Shown here: positions 14,199-22,330 of the stretch, in pieces
How positions within the stretch are numbered: the first letter of the stretch is position 1
Layout of the letters: every line of letters begins with the position of its first letter
Source of the DNA: CAYYNP01 sp964472545
GTDB taxonomy: Bacteria; Planctomycetota; Planctomycetia; Pirellulales; Thermoguttaceae
Direction: 5' to 3'
DNA: 23,901 nt
Assembly: GCA_964472545.1 (NCBI GenBank)
Contig: CAYYNP010000143.1
Coordinates: 1-23,901, forward strand
Translations under genes and position numbers: made by a program
The notes under the pieces: model-generated
The model's input: only the letters and a program-made list of their open reading frames with translations
The model's database searches: none
What the model was told of the DNA's origin: nothing

Positions 14199-15809
14199 TC
14201 ATAGCGTCTCCCTCCGAAACGCAATATGCCGGCACCACCGCTCGTCGTCGGTGTCGGGGAAGTCGGTGCGGACGTGGGAGCCGCGGCTTTCGGTGCGTTC
14301 TCGGGCGGCTTCGATGATCAGCCGGGCTACGCCGAGCATGTTCTGCAACTCCCAGCCGTGTGGGTCGGAAAACTGCCGCGGCAGCACGTAACGCAGCCAG
14401 CGGTCGATGTTCTCGGCGGCTTCGTCGAGTCGCTCGGCGTCGCGGCGGACGGCTACGTTGCGCCACATCAAACTCGTCAGCGAGTTGCGGATGTCGGCCA
14501 GGTTCAGCGGCTCGGAGATCGATTCGGCGCGAGCGTTCTCGAGCACGGCCGCGGCGAAGTTATCGGGCATTTCGGCCGCTGCACGCGATGCGCCTTCGCC
14601 GGTGCAGGCGCCGTAGACCAGGGCTTCCAGTAGACTGTTCGACGCCAATCGGTTCGCGCCGTGCAGGCCGGTCGAAGCGACTTCGCCGGCGGCCCAGAGC
14701 CCCGGCAGCGTGGTGCGGCCGTCGGCGTCGACCTTTACGCCGCCCATCATGTAATGCGCACCGGGGCGCACCGGAATCCGGTCGCGGGTGACGTCCAGAT
14801 CGAACTCCGCACAGATTGCGGCGATGCCCGGGAACCGGGCCCGCACGCGGTCGGCGTCGAGATGGGTCAGGTCGAGATAGACGTTTGGGTGCCGGGTCTT
14901 CTCCATCTGACTGACGATGGCGTTGCTGACCACGTCGCGGGGGGCCAGTTCGGCGCGCGGGTCGTATTCGGGCATGAAGCGGTGGCCTTTGCGATCGACC
15001 AGATACGCTCCTTCGCCGCGCGTGGCCTCGCTGATCAGATTGCGGCTGCTGCCGGCGATGTAGAGCACCGTAGGGTGGAACTGCACGAACTCCAGATCGC
15101 ACAGTTCGGCGCCGGCCCGATAGGCCTGGGCCATACCGTCGCCGGTGGCCACGTCTGGATTGGTGGTTTCGCGATAGAGTTGGCCCGCACCGCCGCAACA
15201 GAGGATCGTCTGCTTGGCCCAGATCAGGGTCTTTCCGTGGCGGCGGTTCCAGACCAGCGCGCCGCGGCAGGCGCCGTCGAGCGTGAGCAGGTCGATGGTG
15301 TAGGTGTCCGGCCAGATGCCCAGTTTGGGGCGGCCTTCGACCTGTTCGGCCACGGCGCGAATTACTTCACGGCCGGTGGCGTCGCCCAGCGCGTGGACGA
15401 TCCGTTTGCGGCCGTGTCCGCCCTCGCGGCCCAGCGCAATCCGATCGCCGATGCGGTCGAAAGCGGTTCCCCACTGGATCAACTCCTCGATCCGCTGCGG
15501 CCCCTCCCGCACCACCCGCTCGACGATCTCGGGATTGCAGAGCGGCCCTCCGGCCTTGAGTGTGTCGGCAACGTGGTCCTCGAATCGATCGTCCTCATCC
15601 AACACGGCGGCGATACCGCCTTGGGCGTACGCGCTGCTCGATTCTTGCAGTCTGTCCTTGGTGATTACCAGGACCGACAGCCCCGGGTCGCTCCCCAACG
15701 CCGCTCGCAGTCCGGCCAAACCGCTGCCTACGATCAGCAGGTCGGTGAAGAAATGGGGGACGTGCTTCGGATGGAAGGGGACCAGATAGCGCGGTGTGGA
15801 AACGGGCAT
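14199..15809 (-). CDS. nadB: L-aspartate oxidase
   Basis: This flavoprotein oxidises L-aspartate to iminoaspartate, the first step of de novo NAD synthesis, in the cytoplasm. The 536 residues match the family's normal size. The FAD-binding Rossmann motif DLLIVGSGLAGLRAA is at residues 23-37, followed by ITKDRLQESSSAYAQGGIAA. The family motif GREGGHGRKRIVHA is at about 127-140, EFVQFHPTVLY in the middle, RPGAHYMMGGVKVD and GLWAAGEVASTGLHGANRLA in the active-site/FAD region, and a helical C-terminal domain ends in LQNMLGVARLIIEAA. The GREGGH motif and shortened C-terminus favour NadB over the succinate dehydrogenase flavoprotein. The start MPVSTPRYLVPFHP has no strong Shine-Dalgarno. No nadA or nadC is next to it; the downstream neighbour is the sulfatase. 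Confidence 0.93.
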   Translation of the reverse strand: MPVSTPRYLVPFHPKHVPHFFTDLLIVGSGLAGLRAALGSDPGLSVLVITKDRLQESSSAYAQGGIAAVLDEDDRFEDHVADTLKAGGPLCNPEIVERVVREGPQRIEELIQWGTAFDRIGDRIALGREGGHGRKRIVHALGDATGREVIRAVAEQVEGRPKLGIWPDTYTIDLLTLDGACRGALVWNRRHGKTLIWAKQTILCCGGAGQLYRETTNPDVATGDGMAQAYRAGAELCDLEFVQFHPTVLYIAGSSRNLISEATRGEGAYLVDRKGHRFMPEYDPRAELAPRDVVSNAIVSQMEKTRHPNVYLDLTHLDADRVRARFPGIAAICAEFDLDVTRDRIPVRPGAHYMMGGVKVDADGRTTLPGLWAAGEVASTGLHGANRLASNSLLEALVYGACTGEGASRAAAEMPDNFAAAVLENARAESISEPLNLADIRNSLTSLMWRNVAVRRDAERLDEAAENIDRWLRYVLPRQFSDPHGWELQNMLGVARLIIEAARERTESRGSHVRTDFPDTDDERWCRHIAFRRETL

Positions 15810-15859
15810 GGCGGGAACGATCGAAGCGTTTGCAGGGGAATGCCCTCGGATCAGGAATC

Positions 15860-15868
15860 ATCCTACCA
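15860..15868 (-). promoter_or_regulatory. Possible extended -10 promoter for nadB
   Basis: The minus strand carries TGGTAGGAT, fitting TGnTAnnnT, about 50 bp before the ATG at 15809. The same 9-mer precedes the propeller gene at 1879-1887 at a similar distance. No convincing -35. Confidence 0.35.
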
Positions 15869-16014
15869 TGCCCGAGGACGCTTCTCCAGGGCAAGCCAAA
15901 GGCCGGATAACCGGCACATCTGGTCCCCCCCGGGCAAAACTCCGGCCGCAGGACACGAAACCGTGACCTAAGCTTGAAAGTCACTCCGCCCACTCCTAAG
16001 GAGTTTCCTAGCCC

Positions 16015-17652
16015 ATGTGCGCCGCCCTGAACACCACCTTCCGCTTCCTCAGCAGGACGGAAAACGAAGCCGCGGTCGACGTGTTGATCGCCGGCCTCGA
16101 CGACCCCCACGAGCCGACACGGCACGGGGCCTTGCAAGCCCTGATGCAACGCAGAAGCCCCAAAGGCCACCGTGAGGTGTTTCGGCGATTGCCGGCGATG
16201 GGCGACGCCAGCCGCGCAATCGTCAACGAACGCCCGGAGCGTCTGGAGCAAGTCGTCGGCGCGGCCATCAAACTACCCGACGAGACGGCGTGCTCGGCAG
16301 CCTGCCAGGCCGTGGTGGCGACGCGCCTGTATAGTGTGCTGCCGGCATTGGTCCAGATCCTTTCCAATCCGGAAAACGCCAACGGGCCCCGGGTGGCCCA
16401 GACGGTACTCGTTCTGACCGAGGCGTTCTACGTCGAGCTCAGCGGCGGCGGCAATCAACCCTTGCGCAGGAACATGGACTCGTTGCGCCAGCGGATCACC
16501 GTTGCGCTGGAAGAAGCGGTGCGTGGGTACCACCGACACCAGCGGAAGGAGGTCGTCGAAGCTCTCCTGCTGGTGGCCAAGTCGAAGAGCGTCACGCTAA
16601 GGCGTTTGCTGCAAAGGACCGACGAAGCGTCTCATCAAACGATCATTGACTTGATGTCCAAGAGTAGCCGCGGTGGCGTGATCCGGTTTCTGCTCGGCTT
16701 CCTCGAGGAGCCGAAGATGCCGCGCGTGGTGACCGAAGTGATCGGCCGCCGCTGCGACCCTAAGTTCGTCGGCCACCTGGCCAAGACGGTCGGATTGCAC
16801 CCGACGAAGCTCGTGATCGAGACGCTCAAACGATTTGATTCGATTGCCTGGGCGGAGCCGGGGCACAAGATCTTCAGGCAACTCGACGAAGAAGCCCAAG
16901 CCGGGGCCGTGCAGTTGCTGGCCCATTCGGCCGTCGATCGAGAACAGGCCTTGGCAGTGATCGGCGATCTGTTGCTCAACGGCAAGCCGGCCGGGCGCCG
17001 TTCGGCGGCGAAGGCCATGGAGCAGTTCGAGGGGCCCGAAGCCTGTGGATGGGTGATTCGGGCGGTCAACGACGAGGACTCGGAGGTTCGTGCCCGGCTG
17101 ATTGTGCAGCTTCGCCCGCGCAAGATTCCCGGCGCCATGTCGCTGTTGATTCGGATGGTTGAAGACACGGACGACTTGGTCCGAGAGGCCTTGCGGAAGG
17201 CGATGCCCGAGTTCACCTTCCGGCAGTTCCTCAGCAACTTCGATAAAATGCCGGAGGATCTGCAGCCGATCGCCGGCCACGTTGTGAGCAAGACCGATCC
17301 GGAGTGTGTGTCGAAGTTGGCGGACGAGATGCTCGGCCCCTCGCCCGTGCGTCGCCGCCGCGCCGTGCAGGCTTCCCTGTCGATGGGGATCTCCACGGAA
17401 TTGCAGGAGACGATCATCAAGCTGCTCTCCGACGAGGATCACATCGTCCGCGTGGCGGCGGCCCAGGCGCTGGCCGACTGCAAGTCCCTTCCCACGTGGG
17501 AGGCGCTGCTGACGGCGCTGTTGGATCGTAGCGTGGTCGTGAAGGAGGCCGCCGAGCGGAGCCTCGAGATGATCAGCCAGTCTTTGGCCGTGCCCGTTGA
17601 AGATGAGCAAGCGGACGAGCAATCCGTGGAACCCGAAGAGGTGGTGTCGTGA
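16015..17652 (+). CDS. HEAT-repeat protein
   Basis: The 545-residue protein is alpha-solenoid throughout, with repeated 'V-L-I-A-G-L-D-D-P-H-E-P-T-R-H-G-A-L-Q-A-L' and 'LLSDEDHIVRVAAAQALAD' units of the HEAT/PBS-lyase-like type. It ends in an acidic tail (EDEQADEQSVEPEEVVS). There is no signal peptide or TM segment. Such solenoids are adaptors; no catalytic residues are visible. AAGGAG lies 11 bases before the ATG. The stop overlaps the GTG start of the next gene by four bases (GTGA), so the two are translationally coupled, and the products probably act together at the membrane. The specific role is unknown. Confidence 0.85.
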   Translation: MCAALNTTFRFLSRTENEAAVDVLIAGLDDPHEPTRHGALQALMQRRSPKGHREVFRRLPAMGDASRAIVNERPERLEQVVGAAIKLPDETACSAACQAVVATRLYSVLPALVQILSNPENANGPRVAQTVLVLTEAFYVELSGGGNQPLRRNMDSLRQRITVALEEAVRGYHRHQRKEVVEALLLVAKSKSVTLRRLLQRTDEASHQTIIDLMSKSSRGGVIRFLLGFLEEPKMPRVVTEVIGRRCDPKFVGHLAKTVGLHPTKLVIETLKRFDSIAWAEPGHKIFRQLDEEAQAGAVQLLAHSAVDREQALAVIGDLLLNGKPAGRRSAAKAMEQFEGPEACGWVIRAVNDEDSEVRARLIVQLRPRKIPGAMSLLIRMVEDTDDLVREALRKAMPEFTFRQFLSNFDKMPEDLQPIAGHVVSKTDPECVSKLADEMLGPSPVRRRRAVQASLSMGISTELQETIIKLLSDEDHIVRVAAAQALADCKSLPTWEALLTALLDRSVVVKEAAERSLEMISQSLAVPVEDEQADEQSVEPEEVVS

Positions 17653-18074
17653 CGATTCTCATTGGTGGGGTGATGCGACTGGCCGGCCCCTGTTTGTTTG
17701 CCGCCAGAAACCTCGGCGCCGCAGGCCGCCGAAGTCGGGTGTCCTCCGGCGAGACGATGCTCTACGTCGGTATGGCGGCCGTGGCCATCGCGGCCGTCTG
17801 TTTGATCCTGTACGTTGTCACACGCTGGGTACAAAAGCGTCGCCATTTTAGCCACGCCGCGTTGTTTACCGGCCTTTGCCAGGCTCACGGACTCGATCGC
17901 CGCGCACGCGGAACGCTCAAGAAAGTGGCAGCTTGCCGCCGCGTTACCCCGGCCGCCCGAGTCTTCATAGAGCCGAAGTGGCTCGATCCATCCAACCTGG
18001 GGGGCTCTCTACGCTCTCAGGCGTCTAAAATCGCCGCGTTGCGCGATCGGCTGTTTGGCGAGACGGCAGGGTAG
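17649..18074 (+). CDS. Small single-pass membrane protein coupled to the HEAT-repeat gene
   Basis: The 141-residue product starts at GTG in the GTGA overlap with the HEAT gene; AGAGGTGG just upstream supports initiation there. In-frame ATGs near 17679 and 17757 are alternatives. The main hydrophobic segment is TMLYVGMAAVAIAAVCLILY (about residues 36-57), followed by basic VTRWVQKRR, so the remaining about 75 residues are likely cytoplasmic: HAALFTGLCQAHGLDRRARG, then a helical stretch ending IAALRDRLFGETAG. Family not recognised with certainty. The coupling and the solenoid neighbour suggest a membrane receptor for the HEAT protein (inference). Confidence 0.72.
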   Translation: MTILIGGVMRLAGPCLFAARNLGAAGRRSRVSSGETMLYVGMAAVAIAAVCLILYVVTRWVQKRRHFSHAALFTGLCQAHGLDRRARGTLKKVAACRRVTPAARVFIEPKWLDPSNLGGSLRSQASKIAALRDRLFGETAG

Positions 18075-18175
18075 ACACCGATTACGGCTCTTGGATCGCC
18101 GATTGGGGTATCGCTGATTTGCGGTGCTTCTCTATCCTGCTTGCCTTTTCCGATTTATGGCGGGCGTCTCTTCGT

Positions 18176-18217
18176 GCTTTCTCCGGGCTATCGCGGGCTT
18201 TCTCCGGGCTATCGCGG
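18176..18217. repeat. Perfect tandem duplication of a 21-bp unit
   Basis: Positions 18176-18196 and 18197-18217 are identical. The unit runs from GCTTTCTCC to CTATCGCGG. It lies in the 259-bp gap (18075-18333) that carries the likely promoter of the ABC operon, about 10 bp upstream of the -35 position. Slippage duplication or a doubled binding site are both possible. Confidence 0.85.
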
Positions 18218-18227
18218 GCCGACCCCT

Positions 18228-18256
18228 CTGGAAGCTCGCGTCGCGACGACTATAAT
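18228..18256 (+). promoter_or_regulatory. Likely promoter of the ABC transporter operon
   Basis: TATAAT (18251-18256) is a perfect -10, with CTGGAA (18228-18233, 3/6) at 17-bp spacing. The predicted start near 18263 gives a leader of about 70 nt before the ATG at 18334. It is preceded by the 21-bp tandem duplication. Confidence 0.55.
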
Positions 18257-18333
18257 GTCAGATTCGATCACGCCGAGGCTGGATCAACCCGGTCTTGAAC
18301 ATCCTCGATTCCACGCATTCGGAGCGACTCACG

Positions 18334-19089
18334 ATGAGCGACTCGCAAGGTTCCGCCATGATCGAAGCCCGAGGGCTGGCGAAGTACTTCGGTGGTTTCG
18401 CGGCCGTCGAAGATATTTCGTTCGAGATCCCGCAGGGCGAGGTGGTGGCGTTTCTGGGTCCCAATGGGGCGGGAAAAAGTACGACCATGAGGCTGCTGAC
18501 CGGCTATCTGGCCCCGTCGGCCGGCAGGGCCCTGATCTCCGGACACGATATGGCGACCGACCGGCTGGCCGGCTCCACGCGGCTGGGATACCTGCCGGAA
18601 AACGGCCCGCTCTATCCCGACATGAGCCCGCGGAGTCTGCTGAAGTTCTTCGCCAAGGCCCGCGGACTTTCCGCGCTGCAGCGCCGGGCTCGGATCGACG
18701 CGGTGGTGCAACTCTGTTCGCTGGGTAGCGTGATCGGCAAGCCGATCGGCAAGCTTTCCCGCGGCTATCGCCAGCGCGTGGGCATGGCCCAGGTGCTGTT
18801 GCACGAACCGGACGTGCTGATCATGGACGAACCCACGGCCGGGTTGGACCCGAACCAGATCCACGAGGTCCGCGAGACGATCCGCAAGCTCGGCAAGCAG
18901 AAGACGATCCTGCTTTCGACCCATATTCTTCAAGAGGTCGAGGCGATGGCCGACCGCGTGTTGTTCATCAACGAGGGTCGGCTGGTGTTCGACGGGCCGG
19001 TGGGCGAACTAACCGGCAACGGGCAGCCGCTGGAAGAGCAGTTCCACAAGCTCAGCGGCCGGGCTCGTGCGGCCGCCGGAAAGAAGTGA
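18334..19089 (+). CDS. ABC transporter ATP-binding protein, GldA/NatA-like
   Basis: The 251-residue cytoplasmic ATPase has all core motifs: Walker A GPNGAGKST (residues 42-50), a YLPEN segment at the Q-loop position (Glu for Gln, as in this subfamily), signature LSRGYRQR (141-148), Walker B VLIMDEP (161-167) with D-loop AGLD, and H-loop His197 in LLSTHIL. It powers the ABC-2-type permease encoded next. GGAGCG seven bases before the ATG at 18334 fixes the start over an upstream TTG at 18295. 'YLPENGPLYPDM' and the order ATPase, permease-GldG, DUF4340 are typical of Gld-like modules in planctomycetes and Bacteroidetes. It is followed after 99 bp by the fused permease gene. The transported substrate is unknown. 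Confidence 0.9.
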   Translation: MSDSQGSAMIEARGLAKYFGGFAAVEDISFEIPQGEVVAFLGPNGAGKSTTMRLLTGYLAPSAGRALISGHDMATDRLAGSTRLGYLPENGPLYPDMSPRSLLKFFAKARGLSALQRRARIDAVVQLCSLGSVIGKPIGKLSRGYRQRVGMAQVLLHEPDVLIMDEPTAGLDPNQIHEVRETIRKLGKQKTILLSTHILQEVEAMADRVLFINEGRLVFDGPVGELTGNGQPLEEQFHKLSGRARAAAGKK

Positions 19090-19188
19090 TCGCCCGATCG
19101 ACACTCCGGGCGGCGGAATACGGATCCCCATTCTCCACGATTCCATCGAGCAGACCCCTTCAAAACAACCACAAGTTCGGTAGAAACC

Positions 19189-22100
19189 ATGAATCTCAAC
19201 GTGTTGCGTACGGTTTTCTGGCGGAACTTTCTAGGCTACTACGCCAACCCGACGGGCTACGTTTTCATCTGCGTCTTCGTCCTGTTCAGTTCGATCGCGG
19301 CGTTCTGGCCGAACGAGTTCTTCAACTCCAATCTGGCCAATCTCGATCAACTCAACAAGTTCTTCCCGCTGATTATGCTGGTCTTTGTGCCGGCGATCGC
19401 GATGAGCGTCTGGGCCGAAGAACGCCGCGACGGGACCGACGAGTTGCTGCTGACCATCCCCGCCAGCGACTTCGACATCGTGCTGGGCAAGTACCTGGCC
19501 GCGGTAGCCATCTACTCCGTGTCGCTGTTGTTCTCGATGATCTCCAACTACATCGTGCTGGAGTTTCTCGGCGATCCCGACACGGGCCTGTTTGTGGCCA
19601 CGTACGTCGGTTACTGGCTGCTCGGGCTGGCCATGCTGGCCGTGGCCATGACGGCGTCGTTTCTCACCGGAAACCTGACCGTGGCGTACGTCCTGGGAGC
19701 CATATTCAACGCTCCCCTGGTCGGCGGCCACTACGCCGAGGCGGTGACGAACCCGGACGTGGCGCTCACCGTCAGCCGCTGGAGCATCGGGGGCCAATTC
19801 CACGACTTCGGACGCGGCATCCTCAATTTCTCCGGCTTTGCCTACTTCACGATGATCGTGGTGGTGATGCTCTATCTGAGTATGGTGTTGATCGGGCGCC
19901 GCCACTGGCGCGGCCGCTATTCGCCGACGTTCAACTTCGTCTTCTTCCTGCTGATCCACGTGCTGACGTTTTCGGCCGTGGTGTTGGCCCCGTGGTGGCT
20001 GCTGCATAGCGTCTTCGGGGTGGAGCACGCCTTGGTGCCGATCCTGTTGACTATCCTCTACTTCGGCTTGCACGTCGGCTTCCTGGGGATCCTCTCGAAG
20101 GTCGATTCCGAAGGCATCGGTGCGCCGTATACCGGCCACTATTTCCTGCGGGCGTTGTTGCTGGGTGTGATCACCGTCGGCGCAACCTACTTCTTCTATC
20201 ACAACGACCGCCGCTACGACGCGACCAGCGAGGGGCTGAGCCGGCTTTCCCAGGAGAGTATCGCCCTGTTGGACGGCGTCGAGGAGTCGCTCGAGAAGCT
20301 CGGCGAGGAGACCGGCCGCCGGCAGACGATCCGCATCGACAGCTTCATCAGCCCCAAGGTCCCGCAGTCGTACATTCCCACGCGGCTGGACCTGCTGGCG
20401 AAGCTACGGGAAATGGAGTCGCGCTTCGGCGACCTGATCAAGTGGGAGCGTCACGAACCGGCCCCCTCGAGCAAGCAGGCGATCGCGATCCGCAAACGTT
20501 TCGGCATCCAACCGGAATCGGTCCGGGAGGAAACCCGGGGGAAGGTCTCCGACGAGAAGATCTTCATGGGCGTGGCCTTCACCCGCGGCGTGGAGACCGT
20601 GGTGGTTCCGTTTATCGATCGCAACGTGCCGGTGGAGTACGAGTTGGTCCGTTCGCTGTGTACGGTGGCCAACCGGGATCGCAAACGGTTGGGCGTGGTG
20701 CAAACGCGGATCCTCAATCCCCGCTCGCCGATTATCGAAGAACTCAAGAAGCAGTACGACGTGGAGTTCGTCGAGCCCTCGCGGATCCCGCCCTACGACG
20801 AAGAGCCCAAAGAGGGCGAGCCGAAGCGGTTCGACGTGATCCTGGCCGTCCAGCCGTCGATGCTGGCGCCTATGGGAGGGCCGATGGGCATGGGGATGGG
20901 CGGACCGGACCCGATGGACGACCTGATCGACGCCATCCGCCGTGGCCAGCCGATGGCCATCTTCGAGGACCCGTTCCCTTGTGCTTATCCCATCTCATTG
21001 GCCACCGGCGCACCGCGCCAACCGCCGCAGATCACCAACCCGCAGCAGATGATGCAGATGCAGCAGTCGGGCGTGTTCGACAGGCTGGATAAGACGGGCA
21101 TCAAGAAGCTCTTCCGGCTGCTGGAGATCGACAGCTTCAGCGGCGACGACGGCGTGGAGATCCCCAAGCCCGACCCGCAGCAGATGCCGCCGCCCCCGCC
21201 GACGGACCGGAAGATGAAGTGGGCCAACACGTCCGTCTGGCAAGACTACGACGCCTATCCCGACCTGCCGGTAAACGACACGTTCCGCAAGCTGCTGGTT
21301 GTCGTGGGAGAAGGGTGTGGCGCGGAGGAGCCCTTTAGCACGGACGACGAGATAACGTCCGGCTTGCAGCAGTTGATGCTGCCCGGGCCGGGTTACATTC
21401 GGGCAACCGGATCGAAACGGATCACGGTCGAGCCGTTGATCCAGAGTGGTCCGAGCAGCGGCACGGTCGAGCCTTACGGCGAGCGCGCGCACCCGTTCCT
21501 CCGCTATCGGCAGTGGGGGCCGAATCCGGACATGCGGTGGCGAACGGGGCCCGAGAAAGGTTACACGCTGGCCGCCCGTTTCACGGGCAAGCCAAAACCG
21601 GCGGACGAGACGTTGGCCAAAGAACAACCCGACGTCAACGTGGTGCTGATTGCCGATCTGGACATGCTCACCGAGATCTTCTTCGACCTGCGAGACAAAG
21701 GTGAACTCGAAGGGACGGGGCTGAAGATGGACCTCGATAACGTGACCTTCGTGCTCAATACGCTCGACTCGCTGGCCGGCGACTCGGGTTTCGTTGCCCT
21801 GCGAAACCGCCGCGCCAAACACCGCGAGTTGACGCGGATCACCGAGCGCACCGCAGCCATGCGCGACGAGAAGAACAAGGCGCGCGACGAGGCGCAGAAG
21901 AAGTTCGACGAGGCGATCGCCGATGCCGAAGCGAAACGTCTCGAGGAGGTCGAAAAGCTGAAGGAGAAATTCCGCGAGCAGGATCCGAATCTCGACGAAG
22001 ACGAGCTCTTGCGTCGGGCCGAAGAACGCCTGCAACACATCCAAAGGCAGAAGATAGACCAGATCGAGGAATTGCGCAGCGATCGGGACGCCACGATCGA

Positions 22101-22266
22101 TGGAATCGAGGCCGACCGGGAAGCCGAGCTGTTGGAAATCGAGAACGGGTACAAGTTCTGGGCCGTGTTGCTGCCGCCCATTCCGCCCTTGGTGTTGGGC
22201 GTGATCGTGTGGATCGTACGGCGGATTCGAGAGCGAGAAGGTGTGGCCCGAGAGCGGCTGCGTTAG
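19189..22266 (+). CDS. Fused ABC-2 permease (GldF-like) and GldG-like auxiliary protein
   Basis: The 1025-residue protein joins two parts that are separate genes in Bacteroidetes. Residues 1-240 are an ABC-2/GldF-type permease with about six TM helices and the cytoplasmic motif WAEERRDGTDELLLTIPAS. About three more TM helices (245-340) lead into a GldG-like extracytoplasmic region starting RRYDATSEGLSRLS, the usual GldG opening ('D-L-T-...-L-S'). The ABC_transp_aux-type core includes VAFTRGVETVVVPF and FDVILAVQPSML. It has a Met/Gly-rich loop (557-573), a Gln/Met/Pro-rich segment, a charged coiled coil (about 873-983) and a C-terminal TM (about 987-1008). The coiled-coil insertion before the last TM is unusual. 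Together with the upstream ATPase it should form the complex in the inner membrane. The leader before the ATG has only a weak Shine-Dalgarno. Confidence 0.88.
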   Translation: MNLNVLRTVFWRNFLGYYANPTGYVFICVFVLFSSIAAFWPNEFFNSNLANLDQLNKFFPLIMLVFVPAIAMSVWAEERRDGTDELLLTIPASDFDIVLGKYLAAVAIYSVSLLFSMISNYIVLEFLGDPDTGLFVATYVGYWLLGLAMLAVAMTASFLTGNLTVAYVLGAIFNAPLVGGHYAEAVTNPDVALTVSRWSIGGQFHDFGRGILNFSGFAYFTMIVVVMLYLSMVLIGRRHWRGRYSPTFNFVFFLLIHVLTFSAVVLAPWWLLHSVFGVEHALVPILLTILYFGLHVGFLGILSKVDSEGIGAPYTGHYFLRALLLGVITVGATYFFYHNDRRYDATSEGLSRLSQESIALLDGVEESLEKLGEETGRRQTIRIDSFISPKVPQSYIPTRLDLLAKLREMESRFGDLIKWERHEPAPSSKQAIAIRKRFGIQPESVREETRGKVSDEKIFMGVAFTRGVETVVVPFIDRNVPVEYELVRSLCTVANRDRKRLGVVQTRILNPRSPIIEELKKQYDVEFVEPSRIPPYDEEPKEGEPKRFDVILAVQPSMLAPMGGPMGMGMGGPDPMDDLIDAIRRGQPMAIFEDPFPCAYPISLATGAPRQPPQITNPQQMMQMQQSGVFDRLDKTGIKKLFRLLEIDSFSGDDGVEIPKPDPQQMPPPPPTDRKMKWANTSVWQDYDAYPDLPVNDTFRKLLVVVGEGCGAEEPFSTDDEITSGLQQLMLPGPGYIRATGSKRITVEPLIQSGPSSGTVEPYGERAHPFLRYRQWGPNPDMRWRTGPEKGYTLAARFTGKPKPADETLAKEQPDVNVVLIADLDMLTEIFFDLRDKGELEGTGLKMDLDNVTFVLNTLDSLAGDSGFVALRNRRAKHRELTRITERTAAMRDEKNKARDEAQKKFDEAIADAEAKRLEEVEKLKEKFREQDPNLDEDELLRRAEERLQHIQRQKIDQIEELRSDRDATIDGIEADREAELLEIENGYKFWAVLLPPIPPLVLGVIVWIVRRIREREGVARERLR

Positions 22267-22283
22267 CGGACGGATAGAACGGA

Positions 22284-22302
22284 CGGAAGCCGACGGCTTC
22301 CG
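22284..22302. repeat. 19-bp perfect palindrome between operon genes
   Basis: CGGAAGCCGACGGCTTCCG has 9-bp arms around one base. It lies in the 64-bp gap between the fused permease stop and the DUF4340 gene. There is no T-tract, so it is more likely an mRNA-processing or REP-type hairpin than a terminator, and the operon probably continues through it. Confidence 0.7.
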
Positions 22303-22330
22303 GATAGGCATTCTATTGCGGAGAGCGGAT

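Noticed and set aside
14199..15809. Succinate dehydrogenase/fumarate reductase flavoprotein as an alternative to NadB
   Set aside because: The GREGGH...RIVHA motif, length of 536 residues and lack of sdhB/sdhC neighbours favour L-aspartate oxidase.
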